Below, in pieces: positions 44,932 through 54,885 of a stretch of DNA of 64,000 bases. The notes under the pieces are model-generated. The model had not been told where the DNA came from, searched no databases, and saw nothing but the letters and a program-made list of their open reading frames with translations. How positions within the stretch are numbered: position 1 is the first letter of the stretch; each line of letters begins with the position of its first letter. The translations under genes and the position numbers were made by a program. The stretch is from assembly GCA_030734395.1 (NCBI GenBank), contig JAUZTG010000012.1, positions 496,001 through 560,000 of the forward strand, in the 5' to 3' direction. This DNA is from Sarocladium kiliense. Lineage: Eukaryota > Ascomycota > Sordariomycetes > Hypocreales > Sarocladiaceae.

Positions 44932-45561
44932 ATTGTATGTACTGATAGTCTCACTAAAATAGTCGATAAGGGAGTCTCGTTACTGGAGACCAATTGATCT
45001 TAATGTCACGAATGTCAGTTACTGCGTAGAGGTCGATCTGATTGAGATGGGCCTTACTCTGAAGATGTGAAGATCAACGGACGCCTTGTTCAGATAGCTA
45101 AAGGATGACAGAGCTGTTTCCAATGTTATGCGATAAGAGTGTGTCGAGTTACGCGATTTGCAGCGCGTCCGAAATGTTTGATCTTCGAGCAGTGTTCATG
45201 AGTTGGATAGAGGGTGAATCTGGTCGATGAGGTTGACGCGCCTGGTAGCGCCACACCACTCAACGCGAGTCGGTGTCAGGATGTGGCTGGTGAGGCCTGA
45301 ACCAAGCCACGTTACTCGATAACGAGCTGCACCCTTGGATAAGCTTCGAGCCAGCTCCAACCACCTGAATGGACATCAACCTTGAAAGAGTTCAACCTTG
45401 AAAGAGCGCGCATTTCGTCTGGTTCTTGTATATACCTTGACTTTGTTCAAGCTGCGCTGAACCTCTGCTCTCGTTCTCTATTCGACCTTGATCAAGCTTG
45501 CCCAGTCTTCGACGATTCCCGAGCAACCCAGCCCTGCGACAATGATAGATCGGACAGAATC
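44932..45561. promoter_or_regulatory. Divergent intergenic region Dpb3-like / CLC gene
   Basis: 630 bp containing the promoters of both divergent genes. The right part holds a directly repeated TTGAAAGAG (AACCTTGAAAGAG, twice within 45382-45407) just upstream of the CLC leader. No gene is seen. Confidence 0.45.
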
Positions 45562-48296
45562 ATGAACGCCAGAACGTCGTCCTTTAACAGGTCGCCGAAC
45601 CTGGGCGCACGACGCCCGTCGATCAACTCCCGTCTCTCTTTCGCCGTTTCGAACGCCGAACAAGGAGACGCTGCCGCTCCTGCCGAAGCGCAAATTGAGG
45701 AGGAAATCGCGGAGATCAAGAGATACGAGGTAAGATCCCTGAGCTGACGCAATCCTGTCGCATGGCTGAGACTGACGCTTCCGCAGGATTTCACAACGAT
45801 AGGTACGATCTACACTGGAGACATAGAACACAAGACGCGAGCACCGTTGCTGACGAGGAGATACAGACTGGGTACAAGATGCTGCGAGAGAACAGGCCAG
45901 GCGCAGCGCAAGAAGAAGACGAACCGCAGGTGCTTATGAACACGGCCAGCCAGGATGGAGATACCGAGTTTGGGAAGCATATGAAGCAGCACAAGGCTGG
46001 ATTGTGGTGACGATCATTGGCGCGGCCATTGGCATGAATGCTGCACTTCTCAACATCGTGACGGAATGGCTCTCAGATATCAAGATGGGATACTGTTCTA
46101 CGGCGTTCTATCTGAACGAGAGCTTTTGTTGCTGGGGCGAGGAAGACGGTAAGCCTTCTTCATTGGGAGATGACAGAGACAGGGACTGACACTGAGGCAG
46201 GTTGTCCGCAATGGCGTCGCTGGACAGGCTTTGAGCCGCTCAACTACTTCATCTACATTTGCGTTGCGGTATGCTTCCACTGCGACTACTGCAATTTCGT
46301 TGACTGACTGTCACAGACATTCCTAGCCTTTGTTGCCTCTTTCCTCGTCAAGTCTTTTGCACCCTATGCAGCAGGTTCTGGTATCTCGGAGATCAAATGC
46401 ATTGTTGCTGGCTTCGTGATGAAGGGATTTCTCGGTCTCCGTACCCTGATCATCAAGTCCGTCTGTCTTCCGCTTGCCATCGCCTCTGGCTTGTCCGTCG
46501 GCAAGGAAGGGCCGAGCGTTCACTATGCTGTTTGCACTGGCAACGTCATCTCTCGCCTATTCAACAAGTACCGTCGCAATGCAGGAAAGACCAGAGAGAT
46601 CCTCAGTGCGTGCGCCGCTGCTGGCGTGGGTGTAGCTTTTGGCAGCCCTATTGGCGGCGTCCTGTTCTCGCTCGAGGAGATCTCCAGCCACTTCCCGCTC
46701 AAGACAATGTGGAGGAGCTACTTTTGTGCCCTTGTCGGTACCGCTGTTCTGGCTGCGATGAACCCTTTCCGAACCGGCCAGCTCGTCATGTTCCAGGTCC
46801 ATTACGATCGTGACTGGCACTTCTTTGAGCTGATTTTCTACGTCATCATTGGCATTTTCGGGGGCCTATACGGCGCCCTTGTTATTACGTGGAATCTCCG
46901 AGTTCAGTCATTCCGCAAGACATACCTGGCAAAATACCCTGTGCTCGAATCGAGCATACTAGCAATGGCAACAGCTATCATTGCTTATCCCAACGCTTTC
47001 CTGCGAATCGACATGACTGAGAGCATGGAGATCTTGTTTCGGGAGTGCGAAGGAGGCGAGGACTACAACGGGCTCTGCGACCCTGAGAAGCGTACGTGGA
47101 ACATCGTGTCGCTTATCATAGCGACGGTCCTGCGAACTTTCCTTGTCATTATTTCATATGGCTGCAAAGTACCTGCTGGTATTTTCGTACCCTCCATGGC
47201 GGTTGGCGCATTGTTTGGCCGCCTCCTGGGTATCGTTGTTCAGGCTATGCATGAGGCCAATCCTACTAGTATCTTCTTTGCAGCCTGCAAGCCTGATGAG
47301 CCGTGTATCACCCCTGGAACATACGCTTTCCTGGGTGCAGCAGCAGCTCTCAGTGGTATCATGCACATTACCATCTCTGTGGTGGTCATCATGTTTGAGC
47401 TCACCGGAGCATTGACATATATATTACCGACAATGATCGTGGTGGGCGTTACGAAGGCAGTGAGCGAGCTTTTCGGCAAAGGTGGCATCGCAGACCGAAT
47501 GATTTGGTTCAGCGGGATGCCGTTCCTGGACAACAAAGAGGAGCACAACTTTGGAGTGCCCGTGTCTCAAGTCATGCGAACTTCGTTAGTGTCATTCCCA
47601 ACACATGGCACCACGCTGCAGGAAGTGGAAACGTTACTTGCCGAGGGTAAATACCAGGGTTTCCCGATCGTGGAGGATCGCAATACTGAGCTCCTTGTTG
47701 GATACATTGGACAAACAGAGCTGCGCTATGCAGTGGATAAGCTTCGCAAGGACGGGCCCCTAAGCCCTGACGCAAAGTGCGTCTTCGCGCCTCTATCGAA
47801 TAGCAGCAACCTAGTGCCCACCACCCCAACTGTCACAGTCACCACTGACGCCATGTCTTCAACATCACTGGACTTCAGCCGTTATGTCGATGCAACGCCA
47901 GTCACAGTCCACCCTCGCCTGCCGCTTGAGACCGTTATGGAGCTCTTCCGCAAGCTTGGCCCCCGTGTCATCCTCATCGAGTACCATGGCAAGCTCATCG
48001 GTCTCGTCACTGTGAAGGATTGCCTTCGATATCAGTTCAAGGTTGAAGCGGCTGAACACCCAAAGGACGAGCGGAGAGTTGCGGCTGGTCAGGCCCAGCT
48101 GTGGAGTATCATGCTAAGAACAACCTCCTGGATTTCAGACCACTTGCAAACGTGGTCAGGAGGGAGGATCAGGCTGAGTGGGCAGTTTGAGAGGGAGACG
48201 GCCCCTGCAAGGCAGCAGCAGAGCGGCAGAGGAGCGATCTTGGATGGTGATGAGGATGGCATAGATGAAGGCGTCGAACTGGAGAGTCGGCGGTGA
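45562..48296 (+). CDS. CLC-family chloride channel/transporter with C-terminal CBS pair
   Basis: Five exons, 45562-45729, a 16-nt exon 45787-45802, 45867-46148, 46201-46268 and 46317-48296, yield 837 residues. The cytosolic N-terminus includes RYEDFTTIDWVQDAARE, the conserved start of eukaryotic endosomal CLCs. Signature motifs are GSGISE (198-203), GKEGPSVH (gating glutamate E242) and FSLEEISSHFP. The second glutamate (E299) matches the proton glutamate of CLC-5-type exchangers, so 2Cl-/H+ antiport is predicted. Two CBS domains follow (about 595-655 and 705-760; VMRTSLVSFPTHGTTLQEVE and HPRLPLETVMELFRKLGPR). It is Gef1-like and expected in Golgi, endosome or vacuole membranes, dissipating charge created by the V-ATPase. 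An alternative upstream in-frame Met exists at 45382 but is less likely. Confidence 0.94.
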
Positions 48297-48418
48297 TGAA
48301 TGACTGGTATATAGCGTATCTTCTGACTTCTATGCAACTACATCTATTTGGCACTGTGACTTGATGGTCTTGTGGATTCTTCAGAAATGCCATGGACAGA
48401 TTCGAGACATATATGAGT

Positions 48419-49300
48419 CTACCTGCTCCTACCCTCGGTCAGATCTCCCAGGTCGATCACGTCCTCATCCTCGTTACTCTTTCTTCCCGCAGTCTCCCCG
48501 TCCTGCTGTGACACGGGCGCGTACGCAGCCCCGTCTGCTGCCGCAGCTGCCCCAACCTCCTCTGCAGTTTCGTCCTTCCGGCCGATGATGACATTGCCGG
48601 CAACAAGTAGCGCAGCACCAGCCCACCACAGCAGGGGCAGAGACTCGGAGAAGATGAAGAAACCCAGAAACGCCGTGAACATGAAGTTGGTCGAGGTGTT
48701 CATGATAGACACTTGGGTGGTAGACGTTCCGCGGGCTAGGGCAGTGGTGAATAGAGACCACATCTTTTGGGACGATTAGCTTTCCTGCGCGTTGAGCAGT
48801 GGAGAAGAGAGCATTGCTTACGATGCCGTTGAAGGTGAGGTTGAGAGCAAAGAAGGTCTAGATACACTGTGAGTTGAGGTTGACCAGCTGGCGCGCAAGA
48901 TACACTCACACCACGAACGACGTATTCAACAATCTTCTCCATGGATGATAGTCCAAAGATCTCTGCAATCTTTGTGGACAAAGTAGTTGTAAGGTCCGTT
49001 GTAGTGCTGCCCCAAGCGTCAGTACATGGCTACTTTATGGCTGCGGAAACAACGAGATCCGCTCTCAGTCACACGTCGTCAAACTCACAGCTTAGCAAAT
49101 ACACCATTGAAGGCTGCACAAGCACCACTCGCAACAGCAAAGAAGATCCATTGCGTCCTTACGCTCCAAGAGCCGACGCCTCCGTTACCACCACCAAGGC
49201 GAAGACCCTCCGCGATGCCGGGCTCGGACATCTTCTTTTGGACAGTGTTAGGGTCGATTGGCTTAGGGAATTGGTGTGGTTTCTTTCTGAGTCGGACCAT
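48419..49300 (-). CDS. TMEM42-like membrane protein (drug/metabolite transporter superfamily)
   Basis: Four exons (49300-49089, 49006-48910, 48857-48822, 48763-48419) give 229 residues. The order of segments is WIFFAVASGACAAFNGVFAKL, then a loop with TTTLSTKIAEIFG, then RGTFFALNLTFNGIMWSLFTTALARGTSTTQVS, then TNFMFTAFLGFFIFSESL and LLWWAGAALLVAGNVIIG. This matches four-helix half-size EamA/DMT proteins related to animal TMEM42. The third exon is only 36 nt. The C-terminal tail (about 175-229) is acidic and Ala-rich, ending DLTEGRSR. No substrate can be inferred. Its stop lies 122 bp from the CLC stop in convergent orientation. Confidence 0.86.
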
Positions 49301-49747
49301 GTCTGGGTGTGCAGGTGTGAGTTTGGATGAATGTGGATTATAACGTCGTTGCTGATGTCGAGGGAGAACATGCCAGGACGCGCGTGTTGGAGTTGGGTGG
49401 CCTCAGGGGGTGGTGTGGGGAGCTACAGTGGGTGGGAGTGCTGGGCTAGGTGGCGGTCTTCTATCTTGCGGGGAAAACTATCATGGTTTGGACATCACAT
49501 CGCAGAAGCTGAACACGCACAGATAATGGGTAGCAATTTGTTGGTATTTCAGTCTGGATGTTGCCTCCAGAGTCTAATGTGACATGCGCCATGATCTGAC
49601 GGCCCGTTGACCACCATGGCAAACCCATAAGGTAAGGTATCCCTTGGCTTCCCAGCCGTACCTGAACGCCGTGTTCCATTTCAAGTTACAAATGCAAAAG
49701 CAAAATCGTCTTGTTGCTCGTGTCATCGACTAGTATCATAATCGTGC
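49301..49747. other. Intergenic region TMEM42-like / TOA2
   Basis: 447 bp between the start of the TMEM42-like gene and the stop of TOA2, both leftward. The left end must hold the TMEM42-like promoter. No additional gene seen. Confidence 0.45.
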
Positions 49748-50253
49748 TCATGGGCCCTCGCCTGGCTTCTTCGCATTGCAGCTGACGATCTTGACTCGAT
49801 CAGCTTGGACGGTGTGATTTCCGTTGTCCATCTTGAACGTAACGTTTTTGATCAAGAAAGTCCAGACCTCGTCACAGAACCTATATGTGTCGAGGCTGCC
49901 CTACACGATTGTAAAGAAGAGGTCGACGATTAGCAAATCCGAAACTGTAGGAGAACTTGGGAGAGGAGAGGCGCTGGTTATCTACCTTGAACTGCAGACG
50001 GTTCTTCACGTTCTTCTGGAGCGCTTCGGTAATCGCCTGGTCAAAGGTGCCGAGGATCTTCATTGCGAGCTGCGGGTTTATGCGCTCGCCCTCGATCAAG
50101 TCGTCGAGCGTATCCGTCAGAGCGAGCCCGATGCTGCGAAAGCGTACGTTAGTCATGATGATCTCGGGTGTAGCAAGAGACAGCCGTGGAGAGAGGCGCG
50201 CAGTACCTGCTCCGACGGTACAGCTCGTAGAATGACTGTCCTCCAGTCGCCAT
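49748..50253 (-). CDS. TOA2: Transcription initiation factor IIA small (gamma) subunit Toa2
   Basis: Exons 50253-50207, 50133-49986 and 49900-49748 encode 115 residues. TFIIA gamma pairs with Toa1 to stabilise TBP on the TATA box. Diagnostic segments are FYELYRRSSIGLALTDTLDD at the N-terminal helix, LAMKILGTFDQAITEAL, the NRLQFKGSLDTYRFCDEVWT beta-barrel strand and FKMDNGNHTVQADRVKIVSC. The length matches the family (about 110-125). All three exons are needed to rebuild the continuous domain. The start faces VMA16 across a 385-bp bidirectional promoter. Confidence 0.95.
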
Positions 50254-50638
50254 GATTGTGATCGTGCGCAAACTCTGTAGAATTTGGCAACGACGACGAT
50301 ACGTTTCGTGGCAGTTGCTTTGTCTAGGCGGTGGTTCGGTTGTCGATGGTCCGCTTGGATATAGTTGGAAGGCATCCGCTCCAAATCGGCTGACTAAGGA
50401 TGCTGGCGGCGTTGAGAGGCGCACGTCATGTGACGTCGGGATCTCGGAATGTGCTGCGCGACGACGCCAGCTTAGCACCTTGGGGGAGCTCCTAGACAGG
50501 CACCAGGCAAACCTCACAGCAGCTTCGACTCGCCTCATCCCCCACGAATCCCGGACGCCGACGTCTCGCATCAGCTTCATTCGCATCCTCGATCGCCCCC
50601 GACTCCTACGACACAGTACATACAATTTTACGGCCAAG
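50254..50638. promoter_or_regulatory. Bidirectional promoter TOA2 / VMA16 with CRE-like site
   Basis: The 385-bp spacer separates the start codons of two strongly conserved, probably constitutive genes. A block ACGTCATGTGACGTCG lies around 50427-50442 and contains TGACGTC, the core of CREB/ATF-type bZIP sites, close to a second ACGTCA in inverted relation. The site is roughly central. Binding is inference. Confidence 0.4.
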
Positions 50639-51440
50639 ATGGTTCTCACGTACGGTGTCGGCGGCGTTGGCTCGTTCCTTCTGATTGTAGGAGCTTGTAC
50701 GTGGACTCCCGAGTTCCTTGTCGGTGATGCGCGTAATGAACTGACCTGAGGGGATTATAGACATGCTCTTCACCGGAAGCGGCGAGTCCTTCAACGTCGG
50801 AGCAGCTCTCGAATCTATTTCACCATATGCTTGGGCCAGTACCGGCATTGCTCTCTGCATTGGTTTGTCCGTTGTTGGTGCGGCATGGTAGGTCCCTCCC
50901 TGGTTGGCGAACTTCCCCCGAATGTCGACAGCCCTCTAACGCGATGCGATGTAGGGGTATCTTCATCACAGGCTCCTCCATTCTCGGTGGAGGTGTCAAG
51001 GCACCGCGCATCCGAACGAAGAACCTGATCTCCATCATCTTCTGTGAGGTCGTCGCCATCTACGGCGTCATCATGGCCATCATCTTCTCAGCCAAGGTCA
51101 GCGCGGTTTCTGGCCCCGAGATGTTCTCTGCCGACGCATATTACACTGGCTTCGCCCTCTTCTGGGCTGGCATCACCGTCGGTGGCTGCAACTTGGTGTG
51201 CGGTATCACTGTCGGTATCAATGGCAGTGGTGCGGCTCTTGCTGACGCTGCGGACCCTTCGCTGTACGTTTGCCATTGTATTTCGTGTTCCTTTACAGGT
51301 TCATATATGCTGAGACACATGTTAGCTTCGTCAAGATTCTCGTTATCGAGATTTTCAGCTCCGTTCTCGGCCTGTTCGGCCTCATCATCGGCCTCCTCGT
51401 CTCCAGCAAAGCCCACGAGTTCGGCCAGAAGAGCAACTAA
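50639..51440 (+). CDS. VMA16: V-type proton ATPase proteolipid subunit c'' (Vma16)
   Basis: Exons 50639-50696, 50761-50887, 50955-51263 and 51326-51440 give 202 residues of a very hydrophobic proteolipid. It forms part of the rotating c-ring of the Vo sector, moving protons into vacuoles. The N-terminal helix VLTYGVGGVGSFLLIVGAYML and the extra luminal GSGESFNVG distinguish c'' from the shorter c subunit. The repeats SISPYAWASTGIALCIGLSVVGAAWGIF and VCGITVGINGSGAALADA follow. The essential glutamate is expected in the IIFCEVVAIYGVI helix, and the last helix KILVIEIFSSVLGLFGLIIG carries another. The tail HEFGQKSN is cytosolic. Functionally it may cooperate with the CLC exchanger encoded nearby. 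Confidence 0.95.
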
Positions 51441-51843
51441 ACGATAGTCAATAACCGAATGACGATCGACAACAACTACAGCCACACCACGAAAAGCTTC
51501 ATGTTGCGCGTGGAAGCAACACTTCGAGGGAGGGAGGGGATGCTTGCCGTTGGGGGCAAGAGGAGGGAATGACTGCTACAAACTATACTTGCATTGTGCC
51601 AATGCTGATTTGGCCTGGCGTTCGGAAGACAATGATCGGGAAGGCGAGCCGACTGCTGTATCAATAGCGCGCAGAGAACGGCTGGTGTACACATAATATG
51701 TGTGATTGAGGTAGATATATCACCAAGCTACGTTCCATTTCGTAATGTCTTTCCCAGTTCCCAATGATTGGTAACACAAACACGCAACTACGGTGCATGA
51801 ACAAGTCCAAGCATAAAGTGATAGATTTACAGCTATGCCAAAC
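51441..51843. other. Convergent intergenic spacer VMA16 / cnxE
   Basis: 403 bp between two convergent stop codons. No gene seen; shared 3' region. Confidence 0.5.
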
Positions 51844-53982
51844 CTAACTTAACACCAGCGAAGCAATCAGCAGCGCTTCGACCTTCGAACCCTTCTCAAG
51901 GACACCCTTCCCATTGGGCATACACACGAGTGCATTAGCAGATTTCATGCTTCCGACCCTGGAGCTCCTCTGACCACCAGTACTGGTTGCTGACAGGACA
52001 CCATCTTTGCCAACTGACACAACTGCTCTATGATACTCTGGCCTTGAGTCCATAGGAAAGTCGTGAGATAGCACCACGGGTACTTTAGGCAGGCCGGCTG
52101 GACTGATACCTGACTGCTTATGCAACGACGGCAACACGAAGAGATGGAACGTCACAAGCGCAGATGCCGGGTTTCCGGGGAGGGAGAAGATGACCTTGGA
52201 TACACGCTGGCCGGCGTTATCCTTCACTGGTACAGTAGCAAAGGTGGTCGGCTTGCCAGGCTTCATGGCGACACGTCCAAAGTGAATAGTACCCCCCAGC
52301 GTCCGCTCAATTGTTGGCTTGAGAAGATCGAGTTCCCCCATAGACACCCCGCCCGTCGTGATGAGCGTGTCAGCCTTTCGGAGTCCATCCCGCAGAACTT
52401 CCTCGAGGGAGCCAGGTTGGTCCTTTGCGATACCAAGGTCAATGACTTCGTATCCCCACTCTCTTACGGCAGAGATAAGTGTGATGCGATTGGTGTCACG
52501 AACCTCGCCCAGACGAAGTGCACCCGGCCTGTCGTGGTTGACGATCTCATCACCAGTTGACAGAACACCAACCACAGGGCGTCGGTAGACTTGTGCTTCT
52601 GAGACGCCCACGGCAGCGAGGAGACCAATTTCACCACCCACACCAGAGATCTGTTCTCCGCGGCTGAGGATCGTAGATCCAGCCTTGATGTCACTCCCTG
52701 GAAGACGGACGTTCTCTCCCTTGCGCACACCTTCCGCCTGAATTTCCACCTCCTTCTCTTCTTTGCCATCCTCTGTCGTTGACTTCAAGATAGTGTCTTC
52801 GACCATAATGACGGAGGTTGCGCCAGGAGGCAATGGTGCTCCTGTTGTGATCCGAGCAACTTGTCCCTCGCTGAGACGGCTGTTTGGGCCATCCTCTGGT
52901 GCAGCATGCGAGACTGCCGTCACAGGGAACACGCCCTTCAGATTGCCGTCCTCGGGAGCCACAACAGCGTAGCCGTCGACTATGCTCGCTTCGAAGGCCG
53001 GCACGTCCTCTTTTGCTGTGATCTGTTCGGCAAGAACCGAACCAACAAGATCCGCATTGACCTTCCGGGTGATGATCTGAGGTTCTGGAGTGTGTTCTGC
53101 AATTAGAGAGAGGGCATCTTCGACGGGTAGCATTGGATAAGGAGACTCGCGGTGCCGTCTAGTAGGACCCAGGCTGGGATCATTTGACAGAGCATCGGCC
53201 CTTGGATTCGTGTGTCGTACCAAGCCCCCGTGTCCGTGACCATGACCATGTCCATGGTGGTGGTGGTGGTGATGACCACCACTTTGAGTCTGTGGACCTT
53301 TGCCAGAACTCTGTCCAGCTATTCCAGCTTCAGCCTCAAGTTTCTTAGTTCCACCAGCATGCAGCGCGCGAGAATTGGCCCCAGAAGCTTGGAGACAGGC
53401 GTGTGGAAGCGTCTTGACGACAGCCTGGAGGTTCTCCTTTGCGCCTTTAGGCGATCCTGGTAAAGTGAGAATTAGGGTCTTGTTGCGTACCCCAGCAACT
53501 GGTCGAGACATCATCGCGACTGCAAATACGGGGTTTCAGCAATTGCACAGGTGTTGGACATAGCGCCCATGATGGAAACACTTACACGGAGTCACCTGTA
53601 GAGAGCTTGAAAGCATAGCGTGTACCAATCCTGGGGCTTGCTTGTGCAGCAATGGAGTGACTGCCTAAAGAAAGTGGTCAGATAAGGCCATACGATACTC
53701 CTGTGAGGGGCTCACCTCTGGAGTCCCATCCGAGACGGCGAACCCGGTGCCTCCGGTAGTTATGATGAGGTTTGGTGCACCGTTGCTATCCGCCCAAGAA
53801 GTTACTTGTCTCTGAATAGCCAAGACATCGTCTGAAACAATCTCCGAGCCTGTGACTTCCCACTTGCCGGGACCTTCGTCTAAGAAGACGCCCTTTAGTG
53901 CACTGGTAGACGCATCGGTGGAGGCATCTTGGGCGGCGGTGGTCGAGACGACCAGAATGGCAGCTGTGAGCGGCTGCGACAT
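51844..53982 (-). CDS. cnxE: Molybdenum cofactor biosynthesis fusion protein CnxE (gephyrin/CNX1-like)
   Basis: Three exons, 53982-53716, 53664-53586 and 53519-51844, encode 673 residues. An N-terminal MogA-like domain (about 1-160; LIITTGGTGFAVSDGTPE, PFAMMSRPVAGVRNKTLIL, TLPGSPKGAKEN) adenylylates molybdopterin. A C-terminal MoeA-like domain (about 255-673; PAFEASIVDGYAV, ITTGAPLPPGATSVIMVED, GVLSTGDEI, TTGGVSMGELD, FSLPGNPASALVTF) inserts molybdate. The order MogA-MoeA is that of A. nidulans CnxE and animal gephyrin, and opposite to plant CNX1. The linker contains 12 histidines in a 16-residue tract (residues about 198-213, HHHHHHHGHGHGHGHG). It diverges from POP5 over 277 bp. Expected product use: nitrate reductase, xanthine dehydrogenase and sulfite oxidase cofactor. 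Confidence 0.95.
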
Positions 53983-54259
53983 GATGGAGCTGGAAAACTT
54001 CTTCGAGACAGTGAGATATGTCTGTCTCGGTCTTCTCGAGTGTACGAAGACGTAATTGATATGACTTGAATGAGGGGCAGCTTAGAGTTGGAAGCTGAGC
54101 TGTTGAGCTCCGTCGAGGTCATAATCGCACCTCCGGACCCACTTTCGCCTGCCAGACACCGAATTCTGTGGCGCATTGCTTTTCCAGCTTCAACTGCCTT
54201 TCATCCCTCTCATCAATGCACCAGGACCAAATAATCTGAAATCACTTCTCTCGCTCATC
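53983..54259. promoter_or_regulatory. Bidirectional promoter cnxE / POP5
   Basis: 277 bp between divergent start codons, so the two promoters and leaders must be packed together or overlap. No clear TATA motif. Inferred from gene positions. Confidence 0.5.
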
Positions 54260-54866
54260 ATGGTCCGGATTAAAGAGAGGTATCTCCTCGTCAACATCAT
54301 CTACCCGCCTCAGGCGCCTAAGCCTAGGGATGCCGCCTTGCCAAACCTCCTGGTGCAACACCAGCCTACTATTGAGAACCTCTCGGCGGGAGCCCTTGCA
54401 AAGGCCATCAAAGACAAGGTCGCCCTGCTTTTTGGCGACTATGGTGCAGGAGCTATTGAAGGCACGCTTTCAGGTACGATCTTCGGCTCTCATATGCATC
54501 ACTCTGCTCAATCATGCTAACCGTTGCGTAGTGAAATACCTATCGCTGGCTACATCAACCATTATCCTTCGTTGCCACAGGACACACTATCAGCTTCTGT
54601 GGGCAGCTCTAACGTTTATGGATCATGTCCCTGTGCCGAACGGGAGACCATGTTTGTTTCGTGTCGTGCGCGTGAGCGGCACCATACGGAAGGCCGAAGA
54701 AGAGGCTATCCGCCAGGCGCGGAAACTGATCCTCCATGCCAAAGAGCAGCATGCGCAGGGCGATAGCACTCCAGGGTTCCTGAGCATGGCTCGAGAGGAC
54801 GACCAAGCCATGACGGATGTTATGGACACCATGAGCGACGACGGTATGGACACGGATGATGGTTGA
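54260..54866 (+). CDS. POP5: RNase P / RNase MRP protein subunit Pop5
   Basis: Two exons, 54260-54473 and 54532-54866, give 182 residues. Pop5 is a conserved protein subunit of the tRNA 5'-processing RNase P and of the rRNA-processing RNase MRP. The opening MVRIKERYLLVNIIYPP is the family signature, followed by LAKAIKDKVALLFGDYGAGAI, then VKYLSLATSTIILRCHRTHYQLLWAALTFM, and GRPCLFRVVRVSGTIRKAEEEAIRQARKLI. The C-terminal 40 residues are acidic (MTDVMDTMSDDGMDTDDG), a fungal extension. The start at 54260 is preferred over an upstream in-frame region because MVRIKERY begins the conserved domain. Its stop codon is separated from the GPN2 stop by only 19 bp. Confidence 0.94.
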
Positions 54867-54885
54867 ACAACAGTAAAAAGGGGTA

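Noticed and set aside
45382..45561. Longer CLC protein starting at 45382
   Set aside because: The added segment overlaps the repeated promoter sequence and lacks the conserved character of the CLC N-terminus.
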